Numbered from the stretch's first letter, positions 58,001 through 63,348 are shown. The stretch is 64,000 nucleotides of DNA from Saccharina japonica (GCA_008828725.1 MEHQ01001636.1:244450-308449); one strand, 5' to 3'. Notes: generated by a model not told the origin, from the letters alone. Numbers and translations are program-made.

Positions 58001-61000
58001 GAGGGAGAAAGACAGAAGTGCAAAGATAATGAATGGGATGGAACAAAAAAAACAAACTCCCAGGTCACTTCACTTCCCAAGCGCTTGTCCTGCCCCTTCC
58101 CGGAGCGCACATACATGTGGAGTCTTGTACACACGACGTATACCTTGGCACTCGTGCTGCGTGTGCATGATCAACTATCGAAACCACCTGTCGGCTCGAT
58201 GTCCCATGTCCGTCAACGGACCCCATGAGACCGACGGAATAAAAGAGTGCCAAGTACACCGAGCCGTTCGCAGTATTTGCGTATTTTTACTATTAATACT
58301 ATAACAAACTTTGGTCCTATTTACTATGGTCCTCCGTAATATTAATACATTAATACTCGTTGACGCTGCTGTCTGATACCTCATTTTTCTCCAACGTACC
58401 CACGCTGCGGCATTATTTACCTGGTACCTGGTACCCGGTACCCGGTTGGCTACATTAGGCTATACGCAGAGCTATATACGTACTGCTGCTACCTGGCGTG
58501 CAGCGCTATCTGCTGGTACGTACAGCAGCAGTTCCAGTAGGTTTCGGCCGACGCGCGCGAAAGGCGAGGAGGTACTGGTGAACTCGCATGCACCACATCA
58601 TACTCCTACATATAATACCAGCAGGTATTCGTACACCTTTGGGGTGGAGTGGAGTGGCGGGCGGAGGGCAGAGTTATTTGCCGGGATGTACGAGTATATA
58701 CACATATGCACACATTTCAGTACATGTATACGTACACATTTCGGTACATATTCGGCACATACATACAAGCGGCGACTCAAGCCATTTTTACGAGCTCCTC
58801 CGAGTACCCTTGCCACAAGCGAGGACTCAAGTCATTTCGTCATTTCAGCCCCGAGGGCCCTTAGGGCAAGCGAGGACTCAGCCATTTCGGCTTCAAAACT
58901 GACTGGGACCGATGACCGAGCCATTGACTAGGTCCCGAGGACTTGGGAGGACTGACTTTTATCGGGTTTTTTTAGTTGTTTTTAGAAGAGAGATAACGAA
59001 AACACGTATATACCAGGTACATATATATGTACCAGAGGGTATTATAGACTGCTGTAGACTACATAGTTATGTTATATGTGTTCTACAGTAGTATTACGGG
59101 GGGCCATAGTAAACACTAGTAAACAGGACCAAATATTGTTGGTAAAAAAAGGTAAATATATAGGATTTAGTGTACACCGTAGGTTCTATTTAATATGGCC
59201 CTCCGTAAATAGTAGTTGATTGGCCTTTCGGCTCGATACTCGCGAGGCTCCAGTCATGTCAGCTCTGAGTAAGTAACTACCCTTGGAACTCGCGAGGACC
59301 CAGTCAGTCCAGCTCCTCGTACCCTTGAGACAAGCGAGGACTTAAGAGTCATTTTAGTTCCTCGTACCTTTCGGACAAGCAAGGACTTTCGGCTTCTCGT
59401 ACCCTTGGGTCCTCCAGATTGGCTGGGATCTGTGAGGAGTCAATTGGCTGGGTCCCGAGGACTGGGACTGACTTTTCTGGACATTTTCGGAGTGATGTTT
59501 AGAAGAGATATCACCAAAAAACGTACCAGGTATACTTCGTATATATATATATATATATCAGATGTTCTGGTTGTTTGGACCTTCGGCTTTAGGTACTCGC
59601 AAGGCTCCAGTACTGTCAGCTGCGAGCACACTTGGGACCCAAGAGGACCCAGAGTCATTTCAGCTCCTCGTATCCTTGGGACAAGCGAGGACCCATACCA
59701 GCTCTTCGTCCCCTCGGGGCAAGCGACGATCCAACCATTGCAGCTCCGAGTACCCTTGGTGCAAGCGCGGACTCAGTCTCAGTCATTTCGATTCCTCTTA
59801 TTATTGGGGACTGGGTCCTCCAAAACTACTCCTGGGACTGGTCAGTCATCGGCTGGGTCCCGAGGACTAATTGCTGTGACTCACGTTTCTCGATTTTTTC
59901 GGAGATGTTTTTTTACAAGAGAAGACAACACAAAACAAACTATCATACCCTCTGGTCAGCATATTTTTTTACTCATGGGGGCTCGCGAGGACTCTGTCGC
60001 TTCAGCTACGAGTATGCCCTTGAGACTCGCGAGAAACCAAGTCATCACAGCTCCGAGTACCCTTGCGACAAGCGAGGACTCAGTCTTTTCCGCTAGAGCG
60101 TTCTCGGGACAAGCGATGACTCAGTCATTCCGACTCCTCTTATACACCCTTGGGCACGGATCTACATTATTTGACTTTTTCGTGGTTCGTGTCGCGGCAT
60201 TTCGCGACAGCCCGCGACACGTAGGGTTAGGGTTAGGGTCAGGGTCAGGGTCAGGGTTAGGGTTAGGGTTTTATAGCGACACTCGCCACGACACTCCCCG
60301 CGACACTCGCCGCGGCAGCGTCCGTGGCGTGCCTCGGCATGTCGCGACACGTGTCGCGACAAGGGCGACGAAAAAGTCAAATAATGTACAGCCTCAGACT
60401 GTGCCCCCCTCACGGGATGTTCATCCTACATGAGGACATACAAAATCTGTAAGTACGCGCGATCGAAGTATTACACTCAGCTAGCAAAGATGAGCTTCGA
60501 CGAAATCCTCGAGCTCACTGCTGTTGTTTTTTTTTTAAATTTTTTAAATATACAAGCAAGGACCTTCATTGCGGCTCCTCGTATTTGTGGGGACTGAAAA
60601 TGACTGGGGGACTGGTGAGTCATTGCCTGGATCTCCGAGGGCTGGGGCCGCTAGTCTAGAGCTAATACATATAGGCTGTACTGGGTATACGGATACTCGT
60701 GCTATGCAAGGGAATCTGGTCTGTTTACAGCTACTGTAGTTACCCTGGTATACAGCAAAAACGCAAACCAGGTATGATATCATATGTACAGCTCTTCTCT
60801 CCCTCGCAACTCAAGAGGAAATGACTCAGAATGGAGTCAGTGCCGCTTCTGTGATGCTATCCGCGTATATACGAGCTTCAGTTGATACTGTATGTATGAT
60901 CGCCGCCCGAATAGCAGGTGTAAGCTGCTACGGGAGTAGCTGCTAGGCACAGCCGAGAGAGAGAAGCGCGAATTGGTTCTGCACTTGTACAAGCTCCTAC

Positions 61001-61635
61001 GGATACATGACGCGGGCGCTCGTACTGGTGCGAGTTGCGAGTATATACATACTTCGCACGCGGCGCATGAGAGCATGATACGTAAAAGCAGCACAAGTCA
61101 TGACGCTATAATAGGCCGCAGAATATGCTGAAAATAATATCAAGAGCTAAAAACAGGAAAAAATACAGGTTCCAGAACAACCGAACCAGCCAACGACACA
61201 GCAGCAGCATCAGCACAAAACGCTGCACCAATAGCCCCCTCGCGCGCGCCCGTAGCCCCGCAGCATTCAGCCACGACGGCCAAGGGACCTCCACCGCACC
61301 TTCAACTTCCACATCACGTCCTGCTCCTCGGGCTCCTTGATGCCCAAGGCTCGCTTCTTTGACCCGCCGTTCCCTGGACTCGGAGCAGCTTCCGCCTTGG
61401 CAGCCTCGAGCCCATCCGCACCCTTCTCCTTCTCCACTTCTCCACTTGCGGCACCCACCGCCGGCTTCTTCTGTGACGGCGGTGTCTGGAGCGACATCCT
61501 GCAGGAGACGCTTGGTCTGCATCTGCTGGCCCGTGTGTGACCCAGGCCACGTGGGGGCGCCAGGGAAGGAACAAAAGCTTGCGCGAGAAACGCGAGGGAT
61601 AGGAAGGCTGCTGCTGCTGTTGTGGAGGTTCTCAT
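33941..61635 (-). CDS. Type II NAD(P)H dehydrogenase (alternative NADH:quinone oxidoreductase), gene span
   Basis: Twelve minus-strand exons assemble into a protein of about 590 residues plus one unfound segment. It would oxidise NAD(P)H and reduce a quinone with FAD, as a peripheral single-subunit enzyme that pumps no protons. Seen: the FAD-binding dinucleotide fold [14 protein letters not shown] (exon 2), [17 protein letters not shown] (exon 3), [19 protein letters not shown] (exon 4), the second nucleotide-binding fold [15 protein letters not shown] (exon 6), the FAD-contacting [10 protein letters not shown] (exon 8), and the C-terminal [15 protein letters not shown] and [12 protein letters not shown] typical of the family. 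Exon 1 adds a signal plus plastid transit peptide; if the join is right the enzyme acts in the plastid, otherwise the mitochondrion is the default for the family. Exons 2 and 3 are also present in duplicated, inverted copies. The segment between exons 7 and 8 was not found. Confidence 0.85.
34158..34300 (-). mobile_element. Poly-C-tailed short element, truncated
   Basis: Minus-strand copy with the 3' end facing the poly-C at 34,160 and the GCATTGTACGGATGC block. It is truncated near 34,300. Confidence 0.7.
34453..34880 (-). mobile_element. Poly-C-tailed short element, long copy
   Basis: One of the longest copies. It reads (minus strand) from the AGCTGGAACAGTCTGG region through TTGATAAGCTCAACTCCGCA, CCATTTGCTGTCTCTGGAAG, GAGGCTGTCGTCCATATGCC and AGGATGCAGCTCAGG to the 3' end and C-rich tail. 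Single-base insertions relative to the copy at 53.4-53.8 kb are frequent. Confidence 0.75.
34915..34985 (-). mobile_element. Poly-C-tailed short element, 3' fragment
   Basis: Only the last 45 bases or so of the element (GGACTATGGCCATGCATGAA, then a C run) between two poly-G tracts. Confidence 0.5.
35202..35300 (-). CDS. NADH dehydrogenase exon 11
   Basis: 33 codons: [16 protein letters not shown], then [16 protein letters not shown]. The acceptor is TTTTTAG; the donor is GCAAGC, a GC donor with a good consensus. The G-S-A-G-F-x-L-W-R-S-x-Y motif is diagnostic of type II NADH dehydrogenases. Confidence 0.88.
35476..35740 (-). mobile_element. Poly-C-tailed short element (in error-rich copy)
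   Basis: Same insertion as the one at 38,140, here with many single-base insertions. Confidence 0.7.
35991..36050 (-). pseudogene. NADH dehydrogenase exon 10, damaged duplicate
   Basis: It matches the exon at 38,632-38,688 but carries about three extra bases within 57, which break the frame (GTTGATGAAGGTGGGAAGGG for GTTGATGAAGTGGAAGGG on the plus strand). It is part of the error-rich copy, so the damage may be a sequencing artefact. Confidence 0.75.
36957..37161. repeat. AAGGGGTCCCTTAA satellite (copy in error-rich block)
   Basis: About a dozen units of the near-palindromic 14-mer GGGGTCCCTTAAAA. The order of variant units (CAAAGGGGCTCC, AAAAAATGGTCCCATAAAA) is the same as at 39,590-39,700. 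Confidence 0.85.
37227..37390 (+). CDS. Exon of unrecognised gene (plus strand)
   Basis: Between an acceptor (TTTTAAG) and a strong donor (GAG/GTGAGA) the frame reads [54 protein letters not shown]. It looks like an amphipathic helical domain, with no stop and balanced composition unlike the repeats around it. No family is recognised. It lies on the strand opposite the NADH dehydrogenase, between exons 10 and 11 of that gene, in a segment (37,163-38,140) bordered by an N and by duplicated sequence. It may be a nested gene or a misplaced contig. Confidence 0.4.
38050..38135 (+). CDS. Second exon of the unrecognised plus-strand gene
   Basis: Acceptor TTACAACAG, then [28 protein letters not shown], donor AAG/GTGCGG. 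The phase is compatible with a direct join to the exon ending at 37,390. A short element's poly-G tract starts directly after the donor. Helical character and charge pattern suggest a coiled-coil or helical-repeat protein; function unknown. Confidence 0.4.
38140..38475 (-). mobile_element. Poly-C-tailed short element with second 3' fragment
   Basis: Clean copy of the element at 35,476. A second 3' end piece (CATACGACTACGGCCATGCA on the minus strand) lies at 38,420-38,455, ahead of another G run, so two insertions are stacked. Confidence 0.75.
38632..38688 (-). CDS. NADH dehydrogenase exon 10
   Basis: 19 codons: [19 protein letters not shown]. The acceptor is GACTGCAG; the donor is GCAAGC (GC type). 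F.F.NLG.LAYIG.G is the family signature before the C-terminal segment. Joined to exon 11 it reads YIGMGQAVAEV, as expected. Confidence 0.88.
38820..39210. repeat. A-rich AACGAAC/AACAAAC repeat in intron
   Basis: Degenerate tetra- and heptamer units (AACGAACGAACGA, CAAACAAACA, ACAGACAGACA). The same tract is at 36,205-36,585 in the error-rich copy. Confidence 0.7.
39540..39893. repeat. AAGGGGTCCCTTAA satellite
   Basis: Some 22 units of about 14 bases, consensus GGGGTCCCTTAAAA, with a two-fold higher-order block of about 170 bases. It continues for one or two units at 41,487-41,516 beyond the LINE, and related CCCTTATAT units occur at 41,703-41,770, so the LINE interrupted the array. Confidence 0.9.
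39894..41484 (+). mobile_element. LINE (non-LTR retrotransposon), 5'-truncated, poly-C 3' end
   Basis: It encodes the later part of a reverse transcriptase: [20 protein letters not shown] then [10 protein letters not shown], the catalytic F/YADD motif, in an open frame at 39,911-40,249. Further fragments follow in shifted frames down to a C-terminal frame (40,953-41,459) whose ancestor had a CPCG...H...C knuckle; here the region is altered (CTDVPMW). It ends AACAAATGAGTACG and about 20 C. The sequence CCCCCTTGTGTC borders both ends, a likely target-site duplication inside the AAGGGGTCCC satellite. It is 5'-truncated and frame-broken, so inactive. Confidence 0.85.
41522..41633. mobile_element. 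MITE, GTAAATAGGACC family
   Basis: TATTACGGAGGACCATGAGT on the left and GTAGGTCCTATTTACTATGG, CCCTCCGTAATA on the right, forming one long imperfect palindrome. Confidence 0.85.
41805..41882 (-). CDS. NADH dehydrogenase exon 9
   Basis: 26 codons: [26 protein letters not shown]. The acceptor is GAACAG, the donor GTCCGT. The family shows VA.Q.G.YLA...N at this point, directly after the TTGQ of exon 8. Confidence 0.82.
41899..41965 (-). mobile_element. LINE 3' end fragment (poly-C tail)
   Basis: The last 45 bases of the LINE (GTCAATGGTCAAATGACTAA, GGCAAGCAACAAATGAGTAC, then C run) lie 17 bases upstream of exon 9 and so form the 3' end of that intron. A second poly-G run follows on the other side. 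Confidence 0.7.
42240..42275 (-). repeat. Stray copy of the end of exon 8
   Basis: On the minus strand, GATTGAAGATGCCCACCACG and GGACAG resemble the 3' end of exon 8 (GTCAAGATGCCCACCACGGG GCAG). Only about 35 bases are shared and no donor follows, so it is a fragment of a duplicated exon. Confidence 0.5.
42469..42559 (-). CDS. NADH dehydrogenase exon 8
   Basis: One base plus 30 codons: [30 protein letters not shown]. The acceptor is TTGACAG, the donor GTGTGT. ALGDAA holds the aspartate that contacts FAD ribityl in this family. Unlike its neighbours it is entered in phase 1. Confidence 0.85.
42865..43143. repeat. (CCCAACC)n / (CCCACC)n satellite next to gap
   Basis: C-rich heptamer-like units (ACCCACCC, AACCCAACCCAACC) run into the N block. 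Pro/Thr-rich and Gly/Trp-rich frames here are artefacts. Confidence 0.85.
43144..43167. other. Assembly gap of 24 N
   Basis: The gap lies between a C-rich satellite and another poly-C run, inside the intron region where one NADH dehydrogenase exon (after EVTRED and before YLRVLG) should be. The missing exon may be lost here. Confidence 0.95.
43183..43256. repeat. Dispersed repeat, inverted relative of 8.87 kb
   Basis: After a C run, AACAAAAAATTCTGTGAGAT, GTCGAAAA and CGACCACCCTCG mirror the block at 8,868-8,928. Confidence 0.65.
43432..43470 (+). repeat. Fragment of the GATTTCGTCGAAGC repeat
   Basis: CAGCTGTGAGATTCGAGAAT, TTCGTCGAAAATCGTCTTTG corresponds to the core of the repeat at 20,110 with several changes. 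Confidence 0.5.
43594..43683 (-). CDS. NADH dehydrogenase exon 7
   Basis: 30 codons: [30 protein letters not shown]. The acceptor is CCCCAG, the donor GTAAGC. It follows the second dinucleotide fold and holds the expected G-V-E-V strand. The next segment (about 35-45 residues to exon 8) is unaccounted for. Confidence 0.82.
43745..44118 (+). mobile_element. Poly-C-tailed short element, long copy
   Basis: Plus-strand copy starting near GAGGAATGATCGTATCACGT. It contains CATTGCTGTCTCTGGAAGCG, GAGGCTGTCGTCCATATGCA and GGTTCTTAGTAGGATTCAGC, then GTCTGCCTGGTAGG and GGCATTGTAGGGAT, and ends GCACGACACGAGTA before 16 C. It lies in the intron between exons 6 and 7. Confidence 0.8.
44219..44368 (-). CDS. 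NADH dehydrogenase exon 6
   Basis: 50 codons: [50 protein letters not shown]. GxGxxGxEF is the second dinucleotide-binding fold (NADH site). The acceptor is TTGCAAG, the donor GTAGGC; phase 0. Confidence 0.92.
44923..45030 (-). CDS. NADH dehydrogenase exon 5
   Basis: 36 codons: [36 protein letters not shown]. Donor GTGAGT. Joined to exon 6 it gives [13 protein letters not shown], exactly the expected strand before the GxGxxG loop. The acceptor is GGTAG before GAA, the one exon start that does not begin with GT. Confidence 0.9.
45056..45136 (-). mobile_element. Poly-C-tailed short element, 3' fragment
   Basis: CATATGACTACGGCCATGCA on the minus strand with the GCGAGAGTCTATGG block, between two G-rich tracts (GGGGAGGGGAGG) beside exon 5. 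Confidence 0.6.
45575..45633 (+). mobile_element. Poly-C-tailed short element, 3' fragment
   Basis: ATATGGTCATACGACTACGG, TCATGCATGAATATCGAGAC, then about 15 C. Confidence 0.65.
45912..46108 (+). mobile_element. Poly-C-tailed short element
   Basis: CATATGCAAGTCCGCCTCAG, then AGGATGCAGCTCACC, GCTTCGCGCTTGGTGC, GTCTGCCTGGTTGG, GGCATTGTAGGGATGCGAGG, GGTCATA, then one N (46,085) and a long C run. The last 30 bases of the usual 3' end are missing where the N is, so sequence was probably lost at the homopolymer. Confidence 0.8.
46140..46436 (-). CDS. NADH dehydrogenase exon 4
   Basis: 99 codons. The first 65 ([15 protein letters not shown] to [14 protein letters not shown], with a Gln/Lys/Gly-rich insert) are poorly conserved. 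Then [20 protein letters not shown] and VRENCYMLK match the family's D.LV.A.G....TFG.PG. The acceptor is CTCCAG, the donor GTGGGT; phase 0. The insert is longer than in most homologues. Confidence 0.9.
47108..47735. repeat. About 125-bp tandem satellite, five units
   Basis: Units start at TGTAGTGGGCAATA (47,127; 47,247; 47,375; 47,501; 47,625) with spacing of 120-128. Each holds GCTTTTAGTATATGCGGGAC, CATGCCGATT and CTTGGGGCGCTCTTAACTAC. The terminal units are the most diverged. Confidence 0.9.
47762..47940 (+). mobile_element. LINE fragment
   Basis: Matches 41,105-41,275 of the LINE, from CCCATGCCCATGTGGCAAGG to AACGATCGCTATCTTAGGAG. The cysteine motif C-P-C-G-K is better kept here than in the longer copy, and the following [13 protein letters not shown] supplies the His and Cys. 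Both ends are truncated. Confidence 0.75.
48000..48468. other. AT-rich stretch without recognisable gene
   Basis: A 90-codon plus frame (48,217-48,489) ends in a hydrophobic stretch but has no family resemblance and an AT-rich first half. No call is made. Confidence 0.4.
48515..48587 (-). tRNA. tRNA-Gln(UUG)-like sequence, probably a pseudogene
   Basis: On the minus strand an A-box-like TAGTCAAATGG and a B-box-like GAGTTCGATCC are spaced as in a tRNA, with an anticodon loop TTTTGAA (anticodon TTG, glutamine) between them. The T stem is nearly paired, but the anticodon stem has two mismatches and the 5' and 3' ends do not form an acceptor stem. A decayed tRNA gene or the head of a tRNA-derived SINE fits better than a working gene. 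Confidence 0.4.
49494..49699 (+). mobile_element. LINE 3' fragment, poly-C tail
   Basis: 206 bases, nearly identical to 41,275-41,480 of the longer LINE (AGATGGTGGCCACAGGCGGC to ATGAGTACG, then 17 C). Heavily 5'-truncated and young by its similarity. Confidence 0.85.
49740..49931 (-). CDS. NADH dehydrogenase exon 3
   Basis: 64 codons: [64 protein letters not shown]. The acceptor is TGCCAG, the donor GTAGTC. It follows the FAD-binding strand of exon 2 directly ([13 protein letters not shown]). This copy has the same strand as all other exons; an identical copy in opposite orientation is at 54,648-54,839. Confidence 0.93.
50344..50420. repeat. 38-bp tandem repeat, two copies
   Basis: CCACAGGAGGTCATGAACTA and the following bases to GGATCGT occur twice with one difference. 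The same pair is inverted at 54,159-54,235. Confidence 0.85.
50757..51180 (+). mobile_element. Poly-C-tailed short element, longest copy
   Basis: It begins near GCAGTCACCAAGGCTGGCGG and holds TTGAGAACCTCAACTTCGCA, ATTGCTGTCTCTGGAAGTGG, GAGGCTGTCGCCAATATGCG, GGTTCTTAGCAGGATGCAGC, GTCTGCCTGGTTGG and GACATTGTAGGGATGCGAGG. The 3' end GCATGACATGAGTACA leads into C-rich tails. About 400 bases, no coding frame. Confidence 0.8.
51196..51389 (-). pseudogene. Copy of NADH dehydrogenase exon 2 with altered 3' end
   Basis: Identical to the exon at 56,164-56,364 from [13 protein letters not shown] to VVLGTGW, but then reads DAA and stop instead of GGHAISK: about a dozen bases of the exon end are missing or scrambled. 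It is in the functional orientation upstream of exon 3. The damage sits where two repeat units join, so it may be an assembly flaw. Confidence 0.8.
51503..53352. repeat. Inverted repeat arm B with exon 2 copy
   Basis: Reverse complement of 56,195-58,044; positions add to 109,547 throughout with no length change seen. It contains intron sequence, CAG microsatellites (52,920-53,000) and a plus-strand copy of exon 2. Arm A plus exon 2 (48,469-51,441) is likewise mirrored at 53,131-56,110, so this segment is both spacer of one palindrome and arm of another. Confidence 0.95.
53183..53384 (+). pseudogene. Inverted copy of NADH dehydrogenase exon 2 with altered end
   Basis: Plus-strand copy of the exon; agrees with the minus copies up to KKQRLVVLG, then reads RWSQRHQQG because of small insertions and deletions around GGACGATGGAGCCAACGCC. 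It faces the wrong way for the gene. Confidence 0.8.
53395..53830 (-). mobile_element. Poly-C-tailed short element (mirror of 50.76 kb)
   Basis: The inverted counterpart of the element at 50,757-51,180. It is identical except at the 3' end, where the sequence CTCATAGTGGCGTAGTCTAG is scrambled relative to the family, next to a G run. Confidence 0.8.
54648..54839 (+). pseudogene. Inverted duplicate of NADH dehydrogenase exon 3
   Basis: Identical in sequence to 49,740-49,931 with intact splice borders but on the opposite strand from the gene. It is a product of the inverted duplication and not a separate gene. Confidence 0.9.
54879..55087 (-). mobile_element. LINE 3' fragment (mirror copy)
   Basis: Inverted counterpart of the fragment at 49,494-49,699. 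One substitution separates them (AAAAGGATG against AAAGGGATG). Confidence 0.85.
55992..56064 (+). tRNA. tRNA-Gln(UUG)-like sequence (mirror copy)
   Basis: Same sequence as 48,515-48,587, inverted with arm A'. The same reservations apply: internal box motifs kept, acceptor stem not formed. Confidence 0.4.
56164..56364 (-). CDS. NADH dehydrogenase exon 2 (intact copy)
   Basis: 67 codons, phase 0: [20 protein letters not shown] to [23 protein letters not shown]. The GTGWGG loop is the FAD-binding Rossmann motif. The acceptor is TTGTGCAG, the donor GTGGGG. Its downstream neighbour in the assembly is arm A' with exon 3 reversed. If the segment 51.2-56.2 kb is removed, this exon falls next to exon 3 at 49.9 kb in the right order. 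Confidence 0.9.
56195..58044. repeat. Inverted repeat arm B'
   Basis: Mirror of 51,503-53,352. On its right it continues into unique sequence leading to exon 1, so this copy has the natural flank. Confidence 0.95.
58303..58353. mobile_element. MITE fragment, GTAAATAGGACC family
   Basis: TTGGTCCTATTTACTATGGT, CCTCCGTAATA: the right arm only. Confidence 0.6.
58780..60150. repeat. Degenerate 40-50 bp repeat (CTCGTACCCTTGGGACAAGC)n
   Basis: More than a dozen drifting units of about 40-50 bases: CAGCTCCGAGTACCCTTG, ACAAGCGAGGACTCAGTC, ATTTC. Some carry GGGTCCCGAGGACT. Remnants continue to about 60,650. A 342-codon plus frame across it is repeat-derived. A MITE at 59,092-59,211 interrupts the array. 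Confidence 0.8.
59092..59211. mobile_element. MITE, GTAAATAGGACC family
   Basis: TATTACGGGGGGCCATAGTA on the left and GTAGGTTCTATTTAATATGG, CCCTCCGTAAATA on the right. Its left arm, with an extra ACACTAGTAAA, is the same as in the copy at 23,950. Confidence 0.85.
60163..60388. mobile_element. MITE with interstitial telomere-like repeats
   Basis: Perfect inverted ends of about 20 bases (CATTATTTGACTTTTTCGT after TA). Inside are inverted GTGTCGCG blocks, a run of TTAGGG/TCAGGG units (60,223-60,270) and GCGACACTCGCC repeats. 226 bases, no coding frame. A terminal-like fragment is also at 28,475. Confidence 0.85.
60455..60533 (-). repeat. 75-bp dispersed repeat with GATTTCGTCGAAGC
   Basis: Inverted match of 20,110-20,186. 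The long T run at its right end corresponds to the A-rich start of the other copy. Confidence 0.7.
61300..61635 (-). CDS. Exon with plastid-targeting presequence, probable exon 1 of the NADH dehydrogenase
   Basis: 112 codons from [20 protein letters not shown] to DVMWKLK, donor AAG/GTGCGG. The first 20 residues are a classical signal peptide with cleavage after A-Q-A. The next residue is Phe ([15 protein letters not shown]), followed by a Ser/Arg-rich stretch, the two-part signal that sends proteins into stramenopile plastids. The remainder is Ala/Glu/Lys-rich spacer. The exon ends in phase 0 with Lys, which fits the Val start of exon 2 (K-V as at other junctions). No other gene between 56.4 and 61.3 kb competes for it, but the join is an inference. 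An upstream in-frame Met exists 14 codons earlier; the chosen start gives the clean signal peptide. Confidence 0.6.
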
Positions 61636-62082
61636 GGTTTCACCCCTGCGTGCCACTGCTGGCTGCGCACTTTGCACTCACGATCCTGGACTTGAGGCGG
61701 GCACCGGTTGGAGCTAAAACGCTGTGGATAGCTGTCAGGCCGACTCTGAGCTGGGGCCCTAACGCAGACAACTGCTGTGAGCTGTGTTGAGAGTGCAACT
61801 ACAGCGGTAGGTGCTGCTGTTGTTGTGGTTGCACCGCGTACCGCACCAACAAGTTCAAAATCAAATTAGGAGTTCGGTGGAGGCGTGTCGATACGGTGAA
61901 ACCGTCACCAAAGCCCCGCCCAAACTTCTGTAATCTCGCCGCGTTTTTTTGTGTCGGATCTCCGAAGGATATCTTTCTATCTTTCCGTCTACTCGTCCCT
62001 CTCTTGTTGTGCCAAACAGAGCAAGCGTCAGGCTTCTCGTGGTGTGGAGCACCCGGCGTCTGTACCTCCCGTGTCCAGAACG
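61636..62082. promoter_or_regulatory. Divergent intergenic region
   Basis: About 450 bases separate the proposed starts of the minus-strand plastid-targeted exon and the plus-strand IFT139-like gene, so it should hold both promoters. No TATA box or recognised element stands out. A possible acceptor (CCAAACAG at about 62,020) would allow a plus-strand 5' untranslated exon. Confidence 0.3.
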
Positions 62083-62157
62083 ATGTACGGTGCTAGGAGA
62101 GAAAGCTCTAGCAGTGCTTCTGGCGTTGGCGGAGGTGGTGGTCATTCCGCCTCGAAG
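62083..62157 (+). CDS. Possible first coding exon of the IFT139-like gene
   Basis: 25 codons: MYGARRESSSSASGVGGGGG, HSASK, donor AAG/GTGGGT, phase 0. It would join in frame to KVDYKSLINYY at 63,349. The Ser/Gly-rich stretch is plausible as a variable N-terminus, but is not conserved evidence. An alternative start is the ATG at 63,298. Confidence 0.35.
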
Positions 62158-62630
62158 GTGGGTGGGGATTTGAACCAAAAGGAGAAGGGTGAAGGTTCGA
62201 AGTCTTTTCTCAAACAGACAGACAGCCAGATAGAAACTCGCGATCGAACGCCCGGCCGGTGTCTGCGTCGATGGGAAGCAAACCAGAGAAGAGAGAGAGG
62301 AGGAGTACTGCAGCACGATCTTGCCGTTTACTTGCGTTTGGTGTGTGCTTCTTCCATTTGCTGGTGCTACGGTACTGTACGTAGTAGAGATCGGTCATGT
62401 GTGGATCGTGTATCTGTAGTTCACATACCAGGTACAGAAACAATAACGCTGATGATGTCTTTCGGATGCGCCTCGGGCTCTATGATATGACACGAACTCG
62501 TATCGTACGGTCGATTACGTGCGAGCACGTACACCAGTACTGCTGTAGTATCGAGTACGACGGTACGACGGTATTTTTCTTTCTATTGGAACACCAGGTA
62601 TGTCTACGTATAGCAGCACAGCAGTACTAC

Positions 62631-62752
62631 AGCAGAGGTTAGTTGTACAGCAGTGCGTACTACAACTGTAAACTGTACGAGTACAGTCTACAGCAGAGGT
62701 TAGTTGTACAGCAGTGCGTACTACGACTGTAAACTGTACGAGTACAGCAGTA
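62631..62752. repeat. 61-bp tandem repeat, two copies
   Basis: AGCAGAGGTTAGTTGTACAG and the following 41 bases occur twice with two or three differences; it lies in the presumed first intron. Confidence 0.85.
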
Positions 62753-63348
62753 TAGGTACGAGTACGTACATACGGTACAGCAATGTATCATCCCGATAAA
62801 AACTGAAAATACTCATACGAAGTATGATACTGCTGAACATGCAAAACGCATGAGGGAATCGGGCACACACATGCCGAATTACGAATTATGGCCCCTGCGT
62901 GCCCTGGGCCTACCGTATCGTGAGGGGGACAGAGGAGCGCGGTACACTAATATGATCGTTCGTACGAGTACATAGTTGGCGTTTTAGCCTGGACCAGAGC
63001 TGCGGCAACCCATGCAGTACTTCGGATGCTACGGGCGAGGTTTCAGGGAAAAAAGCTCGTACTACTGTTTGTAATGCCAGGAACAGATGCGTACGAGTCC
63101 ACGGGCACGATGCATTCAATATTTACGTACACAGCGACGAAGACCCGGATCGGACGATTTCCCGCCAAGAAAACAATTTCCACGCCATACGTGCAGAGTA
63201 TCATCATATACACCTGGTTCGTACATGATTCCTGGTCCACTGCTGGACGTCATGTCGCGCACGTGTACATACCGCCATATCGCAATGGTCTGCTAAAATG
63301 TACGCTACCGGGTATACCGGTACACCCTTATCGTCACGTTGGCCCGAG

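Noticed and set aside
60223-60270. Chromosome end
   Set aside because: The TTAGGG run is only about 48 bases, contains TCAGGG variants, lies inside a terminal-inverted-repeat element and is followed by 3.7 kb of sequence with genes.
59405-60433. 342-codon plus-strand frame
   Set aside because: It runs through a degenerate 40-50 bp repeat and into the telomere-like MITE; repeated peptide-like units come from the DNA repeat.
61861-62490. Overlapping frames of 151 (minus) and 179 (plus) codons in the divergent region
   Set aside because: Apart from the short plus exon at 62,083-62,157 with a good donor, neither frame shows family resemblance.
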